A stretch of DNA of 23,049 nucleotides from Acidobacteriota bacterium (GCA_003223895.1 QHXD01000121.1:1-23049), one strand, 5' to 3'; numbered from the stretch's first letter, positions 16,259-23,049 are shown. Notes: a model not told the origin generated them from the letters alone. Program-made: numbers and translations.

Positions 16259-16513
16259 CTATTTCGAGGGAAAGTACTTCTCACACATCCTGTCCAGCGT
16301 GGATCGGATCAGGTTGCGATTTGGCTCGAATAGGCCCTTTGGAATCCGAGGAAGTGGACCTTCAATTCCTTTCGCACGATTCTGGAGCATCCTGGTGTAA
16401 TCCATAGCGTAATCGTGTGCGACGCCGTCCGAAATACCCTGACAGTAAACATCGGCTTCGCCATTGAACCCAAGCAGGGCATCGCTGAATTTTGTGTCGA
16501 AATGACTACTCAA
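16259..16513 (-). CDS. Hypothetical protein (84 aa), TTG start
   Basis: The start is TTG at 16513 because a perfect GGAGG lies seven bases upstream (16521-16525); the in-frame GTG at 16561 has none. The product has D-T-K-F-S-D-A-L-L-G-F-N-G-E-A-D-V-Y-C, a DGVAHDYAMDYTRMLQNRAK helix and a C-terminal NLIRSTLDRMCEKYFP helix. No signal peptide, membrane helix or known motif is seen; it is probably a small cytoplasmic helical protein. No family recognised. The 20-bp motif TTTACCTGATATAGTTAAGT lies about 100 bases upstream of its start, shared with korA and the XRE regulator. Confidence 0.65.
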   Translation of the reverse strand: MSSHFDTKFSDALLGFNGEADVYCQGISDGVAHDYAMDYTRMLQNRAKGIEGPLPRIPKGLFEPNRNLIRSTLDRMCEKYFPSK

Positions 16514-16615
16514 ACTAAAACCTCCGAATGTCTGACGGCTTGCGAAAACGTTACTCAGCACTTAACCAAACCAGTGTACTACACGGCCCGATATTAGTCT
16601 TGTATTAATACTGAC

Positions 16616-16635
16616 TTTACCTGATATAGTTAAGT
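16616..16635 (-). promoter_or_regulatory. Shared 20-bp motif, copy 1 (upstream of the 84-aa gene)
   Basis: TTTACCTGATATAGTTAAGT on the plus strand; read toward the genes it is ACTTAACT-N5-AGGTAAA. It matches the copies at 19561-19580 and 21079-21098 in the fixed positions TTYACCT-N5-RGTTAAGY. A possible -10 (TAATAT, plus 16591-16596) lies 19 bases downstream in the direction of transcription. An extra GGTTAAGT half is present at 16560-16567. Confidence 0.5.
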
Positions 16636-16675
16636 ATGCAACCTGCATCCGTGGATCGCGGCTATTCTCCTTGCC

Positions 16676-17572
16676 TTACATCAATTCCGTAATGAAGTTG
16701 CGAACAATCTCCGGTGCAATCCGGAGTTCGCGGTGAGCCAGAGGCTCCCCCTGATCGAGGAGAGGTTCGGCCTCGTGGAGTGAAGGCAGGTCCGTTCTCT
16801 GAAAGAATTTTCCGATCGGGATTTCGTCCCCCCAGAGCAGGCCGCGTTTCATTGCCTCATGCCAATCAGAGGAATCGTAGGACACGTCATCTTCAAGTTT
16901 TTTGATTCGTTCGCGGAACCAGGCATAAGTGTTGTCGTGGTTGTAAGTAACACACGGACTGAACACATCAATGAAGGAGAAACCCTTGTGCTCCAAACCC
17001 TGCTTTATCAGATTCGCGAGGTGTTTGGGTTCAGCGCTGAATCCGCGTGCCACAAACGTCGCTCCCGCGGCGAGGGCCAGCGTTATGGGATTGATCGGCT
17101 CTTCAACGTTGCCATAAGGCATCGACTTCGTTTTCATTCCTTTACGGCTGGTCGGCGAAGTCTGACCGGTAGTCAGGCCGTAAATCTGGTTATCCATCGC
17201 GACGTACAGCAGGTCGACGTTTCGGCGTATCGTGTGGATAAAATGATTTCCCCCAATGCCGAACCCGTCTCCATCACCCCCCGTTACCACCACGTTCAGC
17301 TTGTGGTTGGCCATCTTCACGCCAGTGGCCACGGCCAGCGCGCGGCCATGCAGCGTGTGCATACCATAAGTATCGATGAATCCCGGCAGGTTGGAGGAGC
17401 AACCAATGCCGCTGATCGTAACCACGTTGTGGGGCAAGATATTCATCTCAGCCAGAACTTTCTGAAGAGAAGACAATACGCCGAAGTCACCGCAGCCGGG
17501 ACACCAGTCCGGATCGACCTTTCCTTTAAAATCGGCCGCGGTCAGTGGTTGCAATTGAAGTACAGTCGCCAT
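16676..17572 (-). CDS. korB: 2-oxoacid:ferredoxin oxidoreductase, beta subunit (KorB type)
   Basis: 298 residues. The start has AAGGGAGC five bases before the ATG. Signatures are DWCPGCGDFGVLSSLQK (residues 22-38, CxxC of the beta family), the thiamine-diphosphate/Mg motif GGDGDGFGIGGNHFIHTIRR (98-117), and DNQIYGLTTGQTSPTS (127-142). With KorA it forms the thiamine-diphosphate enzyme that oxidatively decarboxylates a 2-oxoacid with CoA, passing electrons to ferredoxin; 2-oxoglutarate to succinyl-CoA is the usual reaction for this two-subunit form, but substrate preference is not certain from sequence. Fe-S cysteines are few, as in the simple two-subunit (aerobe-tolerant) class. It follows korA by 27 bases. 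Confidence 0.92.
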   Translation of the reverse strand: MATVLQLQPLTAADFKGKVDPDWCPGCGDFGVLSSLQKVLAEMNILPHNVVTISGIGCSSNLPGFIDTYGMHTLHGRALAVATGVKMANHKLNVVVTGGDGDGFGIGGNHFIHTIRRNVDLLYVAMDNQIYGLTTGQTSPTSRKGMKTKSMPYGNVEEPINPITLALAAGATFVARGFSAEPKHLANLIKQGLEHKGFSFIDVFSPCVTYNHDNTYAWFRERIKKLEDDVSYDSSDWHEAMKRGLLWGDEIPIGKFFQRTDLPSLHEAEPLLDQGEPLAHRELRIAPEIVRNFITELM

Positions 17573-17599
17573 ATTTGCTCCCTTATCAGGCTCCTCGGC

Positions 17600-19399
17600 T
17601 TACACCATGATTTCGTGCACCGGCACTGACAGTTGTTGTGTCTTGTGTGTCTTGCACGCCAGTTGTTCTTTGACCGCTTCGACAATGTGATGCGGCATGA
17701 AAGGCTCGCCATCGTATTTTCGGATGCAGCCATCGGGGACATAGCTCGTCTCGCTGCGGAGATAGCGCGCGAATTGCCCGCTGTAGTTGTTCTCTACCAT
17801 GATCGTGTACTTCGAGGACTTGAGGATGTTCACGATGGCTTCTCCGTGCAGCGGTACCATCCACCGGATCTGAAGCTGGTTTGCGGAGATGCCCTCTTCA
17901 TTCAGCATCGCTACAGCTTCGCGAATCACACCGCTAGTGGAACCCCAGCCGACCAGTGTGACCTCCGCAGTTGGTGTACCGATGAGAACCGGGGGCTGAA
18001 CGGCTGCTTCGATGCCGAGGACTTTCCGTTGCCGCTTGTCCATCATCGCCCGGCGTTTGGCCGGGTTCGTGAATTCGTCGCTGATCAGCACACCGTCTTC
18101 GTCGTGCTCATCCGTCGCTGCCGTATGCGTATGGCCTGGCACGCCCGGGATCGCGCGCGGAGAGATGCCGCTTTCGGTGATTTTGTAGCGCTTGTAACCA
18201 TTCTCTCCATTCGCAGGATCAGCGGAAACGATCATCTCGCCCCGATCGATTTCCGTATCGAAGTTGAGTTGTTTGGGATCAACCGAGGACCGGCCTTCCG
18301 AGAGCAGCAAATCGCCGAGAATGATCCCGGGGCACTGGAAACGGTCGGCAAGGTTGTGCATTTCCGGAACGAGTCTGAAGCAATCCAGGATGTCGGTCGG
18401 CGCCGCGATGAGTCGTGGAAAGTCGCCGAATCCGGCGCCCAGCATCTGCCATAGATCTCCTTGTTCGGTCTTGGTCGGCACGCCGGTGGACGGGCCGGCT
18501 CGTTGCACGTCGATGACAACGACTGGTGTTTCCATCATCGCCGACATTCCCAGACCCTCGGTCATCAGCGCAAATCCGCCGCCTGAAGTTGCACACATGG
18601 CGCGGACACCCGCGTGAGCGGCGCCGATGGCCATATTGATCACGCCGATCTCGTCTTCCACCTGGCGGACCAGGATTCCGGCGCTCCGGGCATGAGCCGC
18701 CATCCAGTGCAGAACTCCGGTGGAAGGGCTCATCGGATAAGCACAGTAAAACTTTACTCCCGCCGCTGCGCCTCCCATTGCGAGCGCGGTGTTGCCGGAA
18801 AGCACTGCATACTGCATCCCGCTCATCGGAAGCGGAAACGCAAAAGGCTGGAAGTTCGCGCCTGCGTAGTCATAACCGACACGGGCAATATCGAGGTTTT
18901 CGGTTACGACCTTGCTTCCCTTTCGCATGAACTGTTCGGTGAGGATCTCTGCAAGAGGCTCAAAATCTACTCCCATCATTCTCAGCGAAGCCGCCAGCGC
19001 CAGCGTGTTTTGCTCGACCTTGCTGCGGCTTCCCTTCGAGAGTTGATTTACCGGAAGCGGGCAGAGCTGGGCTTGCGTCAGGGAGCCGGGCTTGATCGTG
19101 TCGCTGTTATAAACGACGGCGGCGTTGGCCTTCATCAGGCCAATGTGCCGGTCCATGGAGTCCTGATTGAGCGGAATCAATAAATCGATGTGATCGCCGA
19201 AGCATGTGACTTCTTCGATCCCCGCGCGAATTGTGAGAAACGTGTGTCCACCACGAATGATCGACTGATATGCGTTGTAAGCATTAAGGTGGAGTCCCCG
19301 CCGGGCGAAGATCTTGGCGAAGATGTCTCCTGGAGTCGCCACACCCTGTCCTGCGGCCCCGCCTATAGCTACGGCGAAGGTACGGTCCATCTTTTTCAC
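17600..19399 (-). CDS. korA: 2-oxoacid:ferredoxin oxidoreductase, fused gamma-alpha subunit (KorA type)
   Basis: 599 residues. The start is GTG 19399 with AGGGTGA four bases before it. Residues 5-190 form the gamma domain (VAIGGAAGQGVATPGDIFAK, YNAYQSIIRGGHTFLTIR). Residues about 200-600 form the alpha domain, with YPMSPSTGVLHWMAAH (221-236), VEDEIGVINMAIGAAHAGVR, the ATSGGGFALMTEGLGMSAMM stretch and QRAGPSTGVPTKTEQGDLWQ (299-318), then the C-terminal VGWGSTSGVIREAV domain. The gamma-alpha fusion plus a separate small beta subunit is the mycobacterial/Hydrogenobacter-like KorAB layout. It supplies reduced ferredoxin and succinyl-CoA in place of, or beside, a dehydrogenase complex; no ferredoxin gene is adjacent. 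The copy of the shared motif at 19561-19580 and a possible promoter lie upstream. Confidence 0.93.
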   Translation of the reverse strand: MKKMDRTFAVAIGGAAGQGVATPGDIFAKIFARRGLHLNAYNAYQSIIRGGHTFLTIRAGIEEVTCFGDHIDLLIPLNQDSMDRHIGLMKANAAVVYNSDTIKPGSLTQAQLCPLPVNQLSKGSRSKVEQNTLALAASLRMMGVDFEPLAEILTEQFMRKGSKVVTENLDIARVGYDYAGANFQPFAFPLPMSGMQYAVLSGNTALAMGGAAAGVKFYCAYPMSPSTGVLHWMAAHARSAGILVRQVEDEIGVINMAIGAAHAGVRAMCATSGGGFALMTEGLGMSAMMETPVVVIDVQRAGPSTGVPTKTEQGDLWQMLGAGFGDFPRLIAAPTDILDCFRLVPEMHNLADRFQCPGIILGDLLLSEGRSSVDPKQLNFDTEIDRGEMIVSADPANGENGYKRYKITESGISPRAIPGVPGHTHTAATDEHDEDGVLISDEFTNPAKRRAMMDKRQRKVLGIEAAVQPPVLIGTPTAEVTLVGWGSTSGVIREAVAMLNEEGISANQLQIRWMVPLHGEAIVNILKSSKYTIMVENNYSGQFARYLRSETSYVPDGCIRKYDGEPFMPHHIVEAVKEQLACKTHKTQQLSVPVHEIMV

Positions 19400-19503
19400 G
19401 TGATCACCCTTTTAATCTGAAAGGAGCTTCTGGAGCTTGCGAGAAAGGCCTGAAGACTATCGGGCAAGAGGCAGAGATCCCTAGAGACGCAATAGATATT
19501 GTG

Positions 19504-19580
19504 GCTTAACTAATTCCCGTACATTGTACTGCAGAACTAGAATTGTCCATGCCTTTTAAATTCACCTGTCATGGTTAAGC
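19504..19580 (-). promoter_or_regulatory. Possible korA promoter with shared motif (copy 2)
   Basis: TTCACCTGTCATGGTTAAGC (19561-19580) matches the motif seen upstream of the XRE gene and the 84-aa gene. Downstream in the direction of transcription are a -35-like TGGACA (plus 19544-19549) and a -10-like TACAAT (19523-19528) with a 15-base spacer. A second, weaker half match (AGTTAAGC, 19504-19511) follows. The spacing is slightly short, so the promoter is tentative. Confidence 0.35.
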
Positions 19581-19695
19581 ATATTGACGAGATGGTAAAG
19601 GTCAGGACGCAGATCAGAATCATGGCGACGACCCATCCGGCGTCCCTGCTGGCTCCCAGGAGGCTCACAACGGTGTACCCTTGAAGAAGTTTCAT
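19537..19695 (-). CDS. Possible small membrane ORF (52 aa)
   Basis: From an ATG at 19695 a frame encodes a leading MKLLQGYTVVSLLGASRDAG followed by a hydrophobic helix (WVVAMILICVLTFTISSICL) and a short polar tail. An in-frame stop lies just upstream of the ATG. There is no strong ribosome binding site, and the frame overlaps the shared 20-bp motif and the putative korA promoter, which lowers confidence. A different frame here (19562-19753) does not look protein-like. Confidence 0.25.
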   Translation of the reverse strand: MKLLQGYTVVSLLGASRDAGWVVAMILICVLTFTISSICLTMTGEFKRHGQF

Positions 19696-19733
19696 ACAAG
19701 GTTTTTCTCATCCGTTCCAACGGCCGCCAAACT

Positions 19734-19901
19734 TCACGCTTTCGGCTTAGCAATCGCGGGCAGTTTCAAGTAACAACGAACATGATAGACTTTTCCGCTG
19801 ACCGCCGTCCGTTCTTCATTCGGAGCAATCCGGATGCTGCAGTGTTCGCACCACACCTTCAACTCCGTGCTTTTGCTTTGAGTCTTTTCTGCATTCATCA
19901 T
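19734..19901 (-). CDS. Small cysteine/histidine zinc-finger-like protein (55 aa)
   Basis: From the ATG at 19901 the protein has a short polar N-terminus and then WCEHCSIRIAPNEERTAVSG with KVYHVRC: a C-x2-C (residues 18, 21) and H-x2-C (40, 43) arrangement, as in LIM-like or treble-clef zinc fingers. GAAGG lies nine bases upstream. It overlaps the preceding gene by four bases (ATGA), so it is coupled to the zinc-ribbon gene. The function is unknown; a protein- or nucleic-acid-binding role is inferred from the zinc motif. A longer frame from 20000 adds sequence overlapping the upstream gene and is not preferred. Confidence 0.65.
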   Translation of the reverse strand: MMNAEKTQSKSTELKVWCEHCSIRIAPNEERTAVSGKVYHVRCYLKLPAIAKPKA

Positions 19902-20143
19902 TGGTTTTTGCCTTCGTTTGTTACATCCGGCTGCTTTTGAAAGCGCGAAATGGTGGCCCCGCTGTAGTCCGCCTGGTGGCGGCATCCGGCCAGCGAGCAA
20001 GTCAGCACGAGTTTTGCGGCGGGGGCAGGCACACTTGCTCCGTCACTGCGATCCAGAGCAAAGAGGATCGGTGACCCGCACTTCTGACACAGCACTCCGA
20101 AATACCATTTCATGTCAACTTTCGACCATTCGGTAATACGCAT
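19898..20143 (-). CDS. Small zinc-ribbon-like protein (81 aa)
   Basis: Read from the ATG at 20143; an alternative start is the ATG at 20113 (MKWYFGVLCQKC...). It carries two cysteine pairs, C19-x2-C22 (LCQKCGSPILFALDRSDG) and C49-x4-C54 (TCSLAGCRHQ), a zinc-ribbon spacing. There is no signal or membrane segment, so it is likely cytoplasmic. It begins 10 bases after the XRE gene stop and overlaps the next small gene by four bases, forming a three-gene unit. No strong ribosome binding site is seen, so translation may depend on coupling. Function unknown. Confidence 0.65.
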   Translation of the reverse strand: MRITEWSKVDMKWYFGVLCQKCGSPILFALDRSDGASVPAPAAKLVLTCSLAGCRHQADYSGATISRFQKQPDVTNEGKNQ

Positions 20144-20153
20144 TAAACGATAT

Positions 20154-21014
20154 CTACTTTCGACGGAAATGAATAGGGTCTCTGAAATTTTGCAACTCCC
20201 GGTAGTAATACAACGCAGTCGGCCTCCGCCCATTCTTGAAACGCAACTGTCGGAGAAACTCGACTTCTTCGGGTGTCGCTTCTCCGCTTAGAGATCGATC
20301 TTTGAGAAACTCCCGCAAGCCCGGTTCTTCCTCGGATGGTCCGACCGCTTCCTTCTCAGCAAATTCAAATTTCTTCAAGCTGGCGGCAGCGATTTTGGGA
20401 TTCAAGACGATCTCCAGACCGAATGAAGCAAGATCGACGTCCCACGTCACGATCAGCGGATTCAAGAAAGCAATGCAACTGTCCGGTGTGACGTTGAACA
20501 CATCCGTGTCCAGGAATTCGAGAACAGCGACTCGCATTTGCTTATAACTGCGACCGCTCTCCCGAGCCACGATCCGGAGCCAGTTTTCACGATTCAGCTC
20601 CTCCCGGGCCAATGTCTTGACAACATCCAGGAGCTTCTGGCTGATCAGGCGTTCAAGTTCGCCAAAAGGTTCTTTTTCAAAGATCGCCCGTACCTGGCCT
20701 CGTCTCTCCCGTTTACATTTTTCAAGAAGAAGCTCTCGAACCTCTCTGAACAGCGGGGCCGGCGGACTTTGTATTTTCTTTTTGAGTTCCTGCTTCCGCT
20801 GGAGATCCGCCAGGCCGGCGAGCTTGCCGGCGGGCAGCTTCAGAAACTTTCCAAGCTTGTCGTAGATGTCGGTCCGCTCTGGAGCGGGCGGCATTTTCTT
20901 CCGGCTCAATAGTTGGGAAATATAGGACTCCGTGACCTCCGCAGCATCGGCCAGGTCCCGCTGATCCAAACCCAACTCAGTCAATTTCTGCTGAATCAAT
21001 AGAGATACATCCAT
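20154..21014 (-). CDS. XRE-family helix-turn-helix transcriptional regulator
   Basis: 286 residues. The N-terminal XRE domain (residues 6-45, LIQQKLTELGLDQRDLADAA with EVTESYISQLLSRKK) is a classical Cro/CI-type HTH. The rest (residues 60-286) is a helix-rich region with LFREVRELLLEKCKRERRGQ, a RENWLRIVARESGRSYKQMR segment and a C-terminal RQLRFKNGRRPTALYYYREL block; no known sensor domain recognised. It is the first gene of a unit with two zinc-type small proteins. A TATAAT (minus strand, 21045-21050) and a copy of the shared motif (21079-21098) lie upstream, so autoregulation is plausible. The Shine-Dalgarno is weak. Confidence 0.85.
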   Translation of the reverse strand: MDVSLLIQQKLTELGLDQRDLADAAEVTESYISQLLSRKKMPPAPERTDIYDKLGKFLKLPAGKLAGLADLQRKQELKKKIQSPPAPLFREVRELLLEKCKRERRGQVRAIFEKEPFGELERLISQKLLDVVKTLAREELNRENWLRIVARESGRSYKQMRVAVLEFLDTDVFNVTPDSCIAFLNPLIVTWDVDLASFGLEIVLNPKIAAASLKKFEFAEKEAVGPSEEEPGLREFLKDRSLSGEATPEEVEFLRQLRFKNGRRPTALYYYRELQNFRDPIHFRRK

Positions 21015-21044
21015 CGGACTGTGCTTAACCAGAAGGAGTTCTCT

Positions 21045-21098
21045 ATTATACCTGATAAAGGTGTGACGGGGCGGGATATTTACCTAAAGCAGTTAAGT
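21045..21098 (-). promoter_or_regulatory. XRE gene promoter: TATAAT plus shared motif (copy 3)
   Basis: On the minus strand a perfect TATAAT (plus 21045-21050) lies about 30 bases before the XRE start, with no recognisable -35. TTTACCTAAAGCAGTTAAGT (21079-21098) lies 28 bases upstream of that -10, a position suited to an activator or autoregulatory site. ACCT-GATAA-AGGT, a small inverted repeat, is at 21051-21063. Confidence 0.45.
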
Positions 21099-21193
21099 GA
21101 AATCTGGTTCAGAGCAGGCCTCGCGCAAACCTCCACAAGAAGATCTAAGCCTGATGCGCCTCATTGCGAAGTCTCTCGCTTCTCCCTGTCAAT

Positions 21194-21526
21194 TCACTCA
21201 GTCCTGGGCGAATAAGGATCCGACCTTTGTTTGGACGAGCCCGGCAGGACCTCGCGATATTGGGCGATATCAGAGGTCGTGAGGCACAACAGGTCGGGCA
21301 CGTCGGTCAGCGGGCTGATTTCAAGCAGGTGTTTGAGTTTCGCGTAGCAAATGCTCACGCCCTCCTGCAGCCGCACGCGGTCAGCTCCCGTGAAAAACCG
21401 AGCGGGAATCTCAAACGACGTGAGAAAGTTTTGCCCCGCCGATTCGGAAAAAGAAAAGTCGAAGACCCGGCCTCCCTCATTTGCCGACCTGAAGCCCATG
21501 TACCGAATGTTGGTTTTATCTTTCAA
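21194..21526 (-). CDS. Hypothetical protein (110 aa), TTG start
   Basis: TTG 21526 is preceded by AGGAG seven bases upstream. The product reads NIRYMGFRSANEGGRVFDFS and SFSESAGQNFLTSFEIPARF, then a helix-rich ICYAKLKHLLEISPL and a C-terminal DIAQYREVLPGSSKQ. No signal peptide or membrane helix. The amino-acid composition is normal, but no family was recognised. It lies 179 bases upstream of the XRE unit on the same strand and downstream of a degraded-looking ORF. Alone or with that ORF it could be an independent unit. Confidence 0.65.
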   Translation of the reverse strand: MKDKTNIRYMGFRSANEGGRVFDFSFSESAGQNFLTSFEIPARFFTGADRVRLQEGVSICYAKLKHLLEISPLTDVPDLLCLTTSDIAQYREVLPGSSKQRSDPYSPRTE

Positions 21527-21559
21527 CGAGTTCTCCTGACAAAGTGAAAGTGGCGTGCG

Positions 21560-21931
21560 CTAAGCCCACCACTCTGCAATCCAGGTTTCTCGCTTGGGAA
21601 GGTGTTTGACCGCCGAGGACGTGGCGGAACCAATCCAGGAAAGAAGTCGAGACGACAGTTCCTCAATTATATTCCATACCGGCGGATTGCCGGGCGAAAA
21701 TGGCGGACCAGGTATTGAAATGAAGTGGCCTATGGTCGAAACCGCGGAATGACACCGCGCCGGAATTCGCAATGAACTCTTCGAGGTGTGTTCTCTTCCA
21801 TGCGAGGGTGTTGCAAAACCGGCCAGAACATGAATGATCGGCAATGTACCTGGAGTGATTGCAACCTCTTCGAGAATGCGCTAAAGTTCTCGCCGGCCAA
21901 CAGAGAGATTGTAAACTTCCCGAAATTCCAT
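21560..21931 (-). pseudogene. Degraded-looking ORF with an internal amber stop
   Basis: The 474-base stretch 21527-22000 holds no convincing gene. One frame starts at ATG 21931 (MEFREVYNLSVGRREL), hits TAG, and continues in the same frame as RILEEVAITPGTLPIIHVLAGF to a stop near 21560, ending with VWNIIEELSSRLLSWIG and KRETWIAEWW. It could be an eroded gene or chance; a shorter version starting at TTG 21844 has only a weak binding site. No family recognised. Confidence 0.25.
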
Positions 21932-22000
21932 CAGTGAATCCGAGCGGCGGAAGCTTTTTCTAAATTTGTAATTGCAGGATGCCAACGAGGAGGCTGTCAG

Positions 22001-22609
22001 ATGTGGGCAAAGCTCTTAGCCGCCCATATAATGGGGACTCTTCTGATCGTTACCGCTTGCCAGAAACGACCGCCAGTTGTGGCCTTTCCGGCCGTCGCAG
22101 TTCTTCCGGCTCCGCCAGCGGTGGCTTTTCCGCCTCTGCGAGTCGAGGCTCTCCCGGGGGCGCCACTGGTGCTTCCACCGCCTGTCGTTCGATCTCCGGC
22201 GGCCGCTGAGCTCGAGCAAGCTGACCGCTCCTTCGGAGCGGGTATTTACGATGAGGCCGCACAAGCCTACGAGAATTATCTGCGGCTCCTGCCTCCAGGC
22301 TGTCCGTGCGACCAGGAACTGTTTCGTCTGGGACTGTCGTACGTATTACGCAATCCAAATTCGGACTGGCTGCGGGCGACGGCTGTACTGAAGCAGATCG
22401 TCCACGAGTATCCCAGCAGCTCATTCGTAGCGCCGGCTAATCTCATCCTTGCTCTTCGGTCCGAACTCAATCACATTGCTGGAGACACCGCTGCAAGCGC
22501 GAAGCTGCGGGATGAGCGAATCCGCCAGCTGAGCTCCGAGCTCGACAGGTTGAGCTCGGAACTCGACAGGTTGAAGAAAATAGATTCCGGCCGCCGGAAG
22601 CGTCCCTGA
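22001..22609 (+). CDS. TPR-like lipoprotein with coiled-coil C-terminus
   Basis: 202 residues, with AGGAGG about seven bases before the ATG. The N-terminus is a lipoprotein signal (MWAKLLAAHIMGTLLIVTAC, lipobox ending at Cys20), so it is anchored in a membrane. Residues 24-65 form a proline/valine-rich linker. Residues 70-150 have TPR-like helices (ADRSFGAGIYDEAAQAYENY, ATAVLKQIVHEYPSSSFVAP), reminiscent of CpoB/YbgF- or BamD-type outer-membrane lipoproteins. The C-terminus is a short coiled coil, LSSELDRLSSELDRLKK, with a seven-residue (21-nt) tandem duplication. A role in envelope assembly is inferred from architecture only. It stands alone on the plus strand. Confidence 0.85.
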   Translation: MWAKLLAAHIMGTLLIVTACQKRPPVVAFPAVAVLPAPPAVAFPPLRVEALPGAPLVLPPPVVRSPAAAELEQADRSFGAGIYDEAAQAYENYLRLLPPGCPCDQELFRLGLSYVLRNPNSDWLRATAVLKQIVHEYPSSSFVAPANLILALRSELNHIAGDTAASAKLRDERIRQLSSELDRLSSELDRLKKIDSGRRKRP

Positions 22610-22644
22610 TGTCGGCTATTTGCCCACGCTGGAAGTTGCCCCAG

Positions 22645-23049
22645 TTAGAACGGACAAGCTTTATGTAGCTGGATGTTGCCTCCGTCCAGAGTACCTGTAT
22701 CTCCGGCCACGTATCCGTTTGACAACTCGATCCTAAAGACATCGTGGCTGCCCGGTTCGCCTTCATCGCTCACGTCCACCATATACATGCCGCTCTCGCC
22801 GTCGATGTCCGCGTTGCCCTCGATATGACGCGAAGTTCGACCGGTCGGCACGTAAGCTGTGACGCCAGTCCCTTTAACCTTCATGCCGGTTCCGTGATCG
22901 ATGTATTCGAGATGGCCCCAGAGGTGGCCCTTGCGGATGCCGCCGGCGACACCGAAGTTTCCTTTGGCGCCGGACGGTGTGCTGGTAATCCACCCGCCAC
23001 CGGTCACGAAGTCCTCGCAATCACCAGGTGGGGTGAACACGACCAACGG
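22645..23049 (-). CDS. Post-COAP-1-like secreted protein, 3' part (5' end outside the window)
   Basis: The open frame runs to the window edge without a convincing start, so it is the C-terminal portion of a longer gene. Signatures are FVTGGGWITSTPSGAKGNFG, the GHLEYIDHGTGMKVKGTGVT stretch, RHIEGNADIDGESG, and YMVDVSDEGEPGSHDVFRIE, ending LDGGNIQLHKACPF. This is the beta-sandwich repeat found in large secreted proteins of Acidobacteriota and Actinobacteria, often following Ig-like or HYR domains; biochemical role unknown. It is probably extracellular. It is convergent with the lipoprotein gene, with 35 bases between stops. Confidence 0.75.
   Translation of the reverse strand, partial: PLVVFTPPGDCEDFVTGGGWITSTPSGAKGNFGVAGGIRKGHLWGHLEYIDHGTGMKVKGTGVTAYVPTGRTSRHIEGNADIDGESGMYMVDVSDEGEPGSHDVFRIELSNGYVAGDTGTLDGGNIQLHKACPF

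Noticed and set aside
16859..18454. Plus-strand frames of about 256 and 273 codons opposite korB and korA
   Set aside because: Antisense shadows of clearly identified enzymes.
19562..19753. 63-codon minus-strand frame between the zinc-finger gene and korA
   Set aside because: Arg/His-rich, not protein-like, and the alternative frame gives a more sensible membrane helix.

Overview
The window looks like chromosomal DNA from an Acidobacteriota bacterium (Solibacter/Bryobacter-like). This is an inference from gene style: a very large Oar-like TonB-dependent receptor with an N-terminal carboxypeptidase-regulatory domain, many small exported proteins with signal peptides ending in A-x-A-Q, an MmgE/PrpD protein, a KorAB-type 2-oxoacid:ferredoxin oxidoreductase and a post-COAP-1-like protein. 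No rRNA, tRNA, phage, transposase or CRISPR array was seen.

Layout. (1) 160-2738, plus strand: a tightly packed three-gene operon of exported proteins, with a metallo-beta-lactamase-fold hydrolase between two proteins that appear to be distant relatives of each other. (2) 2804-4712, minus: a secreted trypsin-like protease, a small unknown protein and an exported YbhB/PEBP protein. (3) 4929-10264, minus: a urease locus in the order ureA-ureB-ureC-ureE-ureF-ureG-ureD. Its ureC carries a net deletion of about 56 nt that removes a nickel ligand and shifts the frame, and a 259-bp palindromic element sits between ureE and ureF. (4) 10310-11246: a repeat-rich gap with a REP-like palindrome and a four-helix-bundle (23S-IVS family) gene framed by two copies of a roughly 105-bp repeat. 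(5) 11247-14311, minus: the TonB-dependent receptor, with a one-base frameshift near its N-terminus, divergent from (6) an MmgE/PrpD gene (14389-15756, plus). (7) 15791-21014, minus: small membrane and unknown proteins, korB, korA, two small cysteine-rich (zinc-binding-like) proteins and an XRE-family regulator. A conserved 20-bp motif (TTYACCT-N5-RGTTAAGY) lies upstream of three of these transcription units. (8) 21194-23049: a small unknown gene, a degraded-looking ORF, a TPR-like lipoprotein and the 3' part of a post-COAP-1-like gene that runs off the window.

How it fits together. The urease genes form one transcriptional unit for nickel-urease production and assembly, but as written the catalytic subunit cannot be functional. 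The XRE/zinc-protein/korAB block may be one regulon: the shared motif occurs upstream of the regulator itself, of korAB and of the downstream small-protein pair. The most unusual features are the internal ureC deletion, the repeat-bracketed four-helix-bundle cassette, the palindromic element inside the urease operon, and the shared 20-mer.
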